Assembly: GCA_918241715.1 (NCBI GenBank)
Contig: CAKJYB010000038.1
Location: 1-5,728, forward strand
Length of the DNA stretch: 5,728 nt
Source of the DNA: Clostridiales bacterium
Lineage (GTDB): Bacteria > Bacillota > Clostridia > Christensenellales > UBA1242
Reading direction: 5' to 3'
Numbering within the stretch: the first letter of the stretch is position 1; each line of letters begins with the position of its first letter. Position numbers and translations under genes: made by a program. Positions 4,051-5,728 of the stretch are shown here, one piece after another. The notes under the pieces were generated by a model, which was given only the letters and a program-made list of their open reading frames with translations, was not told where the DNA came from and made no database searches.

Positions 4051-5397
4051 ATGATTAATATTGCTGTTGATGGCTTCGCTGGAAGTGGAAAAAGCACACT
4101 TGTTAGACTTCTTGCAAAGAAACTTGACGGAGATTTTAAAGTACTTGACACAGGCGCCATTTTTAGGGGCTTTGCTTATGCTTACCTTAAAGGCAATTTT
4201 GGCGAACTTAATGAGAAAAACGTCAGACATTTTTTAAAATTGACTTCTTTAAATGTTCACTTTGAAGGAGACGAACAACACGTTGTTGTAAACGGCGAAG
4301 ATGTTACGGAATATATAAGAACAGAGCAGGTTTCTTCATTTGCTTCAAAGATTTCTGTTTTTAAAGAACTTAGAGCAAAATATCTTGTTATTGCACAAAA
4401 CTTTGCTTGTGAAAACAACTGCATTATGGAGGGCAGGGATATCGGCAGTGTTGTTATGCCAAATGCCGATGTAAAAATCTTCTTGACTGCAAACGAAAAA
4501 GTTAGAGCACAAAGAAGATACGAACAACTCAAACTTAAAGAAAAAAATGTGACGCTGAAAAAGGTTTTGGAAGACTTGAGAGAAAGAGACGAAAGAGACT
4601 TAAACAACGGACAACTCTTCCTTAGACCAACAAACGAAAGCGTCATTGTTGACAATACTGAGATGGATTTGGATCAAACTTGCGAATATTGCTTGGAGAT
4701 TATAAACAAAAAAATGAAGAAGAAAAAGTATATAAACATTGCTATTGATGGTTATGTATGCAGTGGGAAAAGCACGCTTGCAAGGGCTTTGGCTCACGAA
4801 CTTGGATATGACGTCTTTGACGTTGGGGCAGTTTATCGTGGTGTGGCTTGTGCGTTTGACTACATGAAATTTGACGAAAAGAAAATAAACGAAAATTATA
4901 TTGAAAAGTTTGCAGAACAAATCAATATTCAAGTTGATTTTATTGCTGGAACAGAACATGTTTTGGTAAACGGAATTGACTACACTTCTGGGCTTAGAAC
5001 AGAGCATATCAGTGCACTTTCTGCAAAAATATCTCCATTCACTTGCATAAGAGACAAGGTTTTGAAGATTGAAAGGGCATTTGCAAGAAACCACAATCTT
5101 GTTATGGAAGGCAGAGATATAGGAAGCCACGTTTTGCCAAATGCCGATTTCAAATTCTTCTGTAATGCAGACGAAAAAGTAAGAGCAAAAAGACGCTTTG
5201 AACAACAAAAGGCTCTTGGAAATGACGTAAACTTTGCTGATGTTTTAAAAGAAATCAAGGCAAGAGATTATGCAGATGTAAACAGAGAGCATGGAGCACT
5301 TAAAATGGTGAAAGATTCCATTTTGGTTGACACAACAAATAAGAGTCTTGAAGAAAGTGTAAAGTTCTGCTTGGCAAAGATTAGAGCAAAGAAATAA
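4051..5397 (+). CDS. tandem (two-unit) cytidylate kinase-like protein
   Basis: Cytidylate kinase moves phosphate from ATP to CMP or dCMP and is normally one domain of about 220 residues. This 448-residue product holds two full copies, residues 1-221 and 226-448, joined by a KKMKKKK linker. Copy 1 has P-loop GFAGSGKST (8-16), DTGAIFRG (33-40), EYIRTEQV (87-94), Arg108, MEGRDIG (126-132), lid RAQRRYEQ (152-159) and RERDERD (177-183). Copy 2 has GYVCSGKST (234-242), DVGAVYRG (257-264), GLRTEHI (314-320), Arg334, MEGRDIG (352-358), RAKRRFEQ (378-385) and KARDYADVNRE (403-413). By alignment to the E. coli enzyme, copy 2 has Val258 where Ser36 sits, and copy 1 has Asn186 where Arg188 sits. The first P-loop residue after Gly is Phe or Tyr instead of the usual Pro. 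The ATG at 4714 between the copies lacks a well-placed ribosome binding site, so a single polypeptide is expected. The gene is monocistronic. Confidence 0.88.
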   Translation: MINIAVDGFAGSGKSTLVRLLAKKLDGDFKVLDTGAIFRGFAYAYLKGNFGELNEKNVRHFLKLTSLNVHFEGDEQHVVVNGEDVTEYIRTEQVSSFASKISVFKELRAKYLVIAQNFACENNCIMEGRDIGSVVMPNADVKIFLTANEKVRAQRRYEQLKLKEKNVTLKKVLEDLRERDERDLNNGQLFLRPTNESVIVDNTEMDLDQTCEYCLEIINKKMKKKKYINIAIDGYVCSGKSTLARALAHELGYDVFDVGAVYRGVACAFDYMKFDEKKINENYIEKFAEQINIQVDFIAGTEHVLVNGIDYTSGLRTEHISALSAKISPFTCIRDKVLKIERAFARNHNLVMEGRDIGSHVLPNADFKFFCNADEKVRAKRRFEQQKALGNDVNFADVLKEIKARDYADVNREHGALKMVKDSILVDTTNKSLEESVKFCLAKIRAKK

Positions 5398-5406
5398 ATC
5401 TGACTT

Positions 5407-5434
5407 AAAAGACAGCTTTTTGGCTGTTTTTTTT
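5407..5434 (+). terminator. intrinsic terminator of the kinase gene
   Basis: ACAGC (5412-5416) pairs with GCTGT (5423-5427). The stem is extended outward by a G-U pair and A-T pairs (5407-5411 with 5428-5432), with a six-base loop. The T run spans 5427-5434. It begins ten bases after the stop codon. Confidence 0.88.
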
Positions 5435-5448
5435 GTTTTTTGCCAATT

Positions 5449-5550
5449 ATGCCACGAACACCCGGCTACGTTGTTAGAAAAGTGCCTAAAAAAGTAGAAA
5501 AAAAGCAAAATTTTTTACAAAAAGTGTTGACATTTTATTTGATTCTATAG
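5449..5550 (+). other. short open frame of 33 codons overlapping the next promoter
   Basis: An ATG at 5449 opens a frame that reads MPRTPGYVVRKVPKK at its start and stops at TAG 5548-5550. It has no ribosome binding site and runs through the -35 box at 5527. It is basic and of no recognised family. It is most likely not translated, and it is the only protein-like content I see between the kinase terminator and the next promoter. Confidence 0.15.
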
Positions 5551-5556
5551 TAAAAT
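5527..5556 (+). promoter_or_regulatory. strong promoter, probably of an rRNA operon
   Basis: A perfect TTGACA (5527-5532) and TAAAAT (5551-5556) are 18 bases apart. Transcription should begin near 5563. The region before it is A/T-rich (5506-5526), as in UP-element-assisted promoters of stable RNA operons. Confidence 0.8.
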
Positions 5557-5562
5557 ACCAAT

Positions 5563-5728
5563 GCTGACACCAAATAAAACAGGTCAGCAAGATCCATGAA
5601 AATTAAATAGTTGACAGAATCAAACAACAAACTTTACGAAGTTATTAAGAACAAAAGTCAATGTTAGTTATCGAGTTCAGGAAAACAAAAAGCATCAAGT
5701 GTAAGATGCGCTAATATTAACCTTACAG
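5563..5728 (+). other. untranslated leader with boxA-like element and hairpins, open at the right edge
   Basis: After the promoter there are about 165 bases with no supported gene. GCTGAC (5563-5568) pairs with GTCAGC (5583-5588), giving a hairpin at the expected 5' end. Bases 5591-5610 contain TGAAAATTAAATAG, close to the TCTTTGAAAACT-type boxA antitermination element of Firmicute rRNA leaders. Two small hairpins lie at 5692-5709 and 5700-5727. The longest start-containing frames are 4 and 17 codons (5596, 5661) without ribosome binding sites. A pre-16S leader is the best explanation. The 16S start itself is not in the window. Confidence 0.45.

Noticed and set aside
4714..4716. internal ATG as start of a separate second kinase
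   Set aside because: The nearest GGAG-like sequence (4695-4698) is about 15 bases away and the frame is continuous, so one fused protein is more likely.
4600..5208. 202-codon open frame antisense to the second kinase copy
   Set aside because: It is a shadow of the kinase frame. The Walker A and MEGRDIG motifs on the plus strand leave no doubt about the coding strand.
5661..5714. 17-codon leader peptide frame
   Set aside because: It has no ribosome binding site and overlaps the structured leader. Chance is the simpler explanation.

Overview
The window looks like chromosomal DNA from an endospore-forming, AT-rich Firmicute of clostridial type. The basis is a spoIIAB-sigF pair with Bacillus-like motifs, A/T-rich promoters and terminators, AAGGAG-type ribosome binding sites and tRNA genes that encode their own CCA ends. 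Nothing narrows the genus.

Left part (1-1188): the distal end of a spoIIA operon. Two terminal codons, possibly of spoIIAA, come first. They are followed by the anti-sigma factor/kinase SpoIIAB and, directly abutting it, the forespore sigma factor SigF. A stand-alone 590-codon gene (1244-3016) follows. It appears to have its own promoter and almost no 5' leader. Its product joins a lysine-rich tail, a nucleoside-hydrolase-like domain and a metallophosphoesterase-like domain whose metal-site motifs are partly lost. Two hairpin terminators end this section.

Middle (3119-3846): a promoter with a TTGACA box drives six tRNA genes: Pro(TGG), a CAT-anticodon tRNA (Ile2 or Met), Asp(GTC), Phe(GAA), Thr(TGT) and Tyr(GTA). 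The cluster ends at a strong terminator with a TACG tetraloop. Three spacers hold hairpins, and the spacer after tRNA-Phe holds an inverted repeat that could also pair with the 3' end of that tRNA. A stretch that looks like the C-terminal end of a lost gene, and a two-way terminator, follow at 3854-4000.

Right part (4003-5728): one gene encodes two cytidylate kinase units fused head to tail. Each copy lacks a different CMP-contacting residue. After its terminator lies a strong promoter and about 165 bases of apparently untranslated leader. A boxA-like element in that leader suggests that a ribosomal RNA operon begins just beyond the right edge.

The best candidates for something undescribed are the nucleoside hydrolase/phosphoesterase fusion and the tandem cytidylate kinase. 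Both concern nucleotide chemistry and flank the tRNA cluster, but nothing in the sequence ties them into one system.
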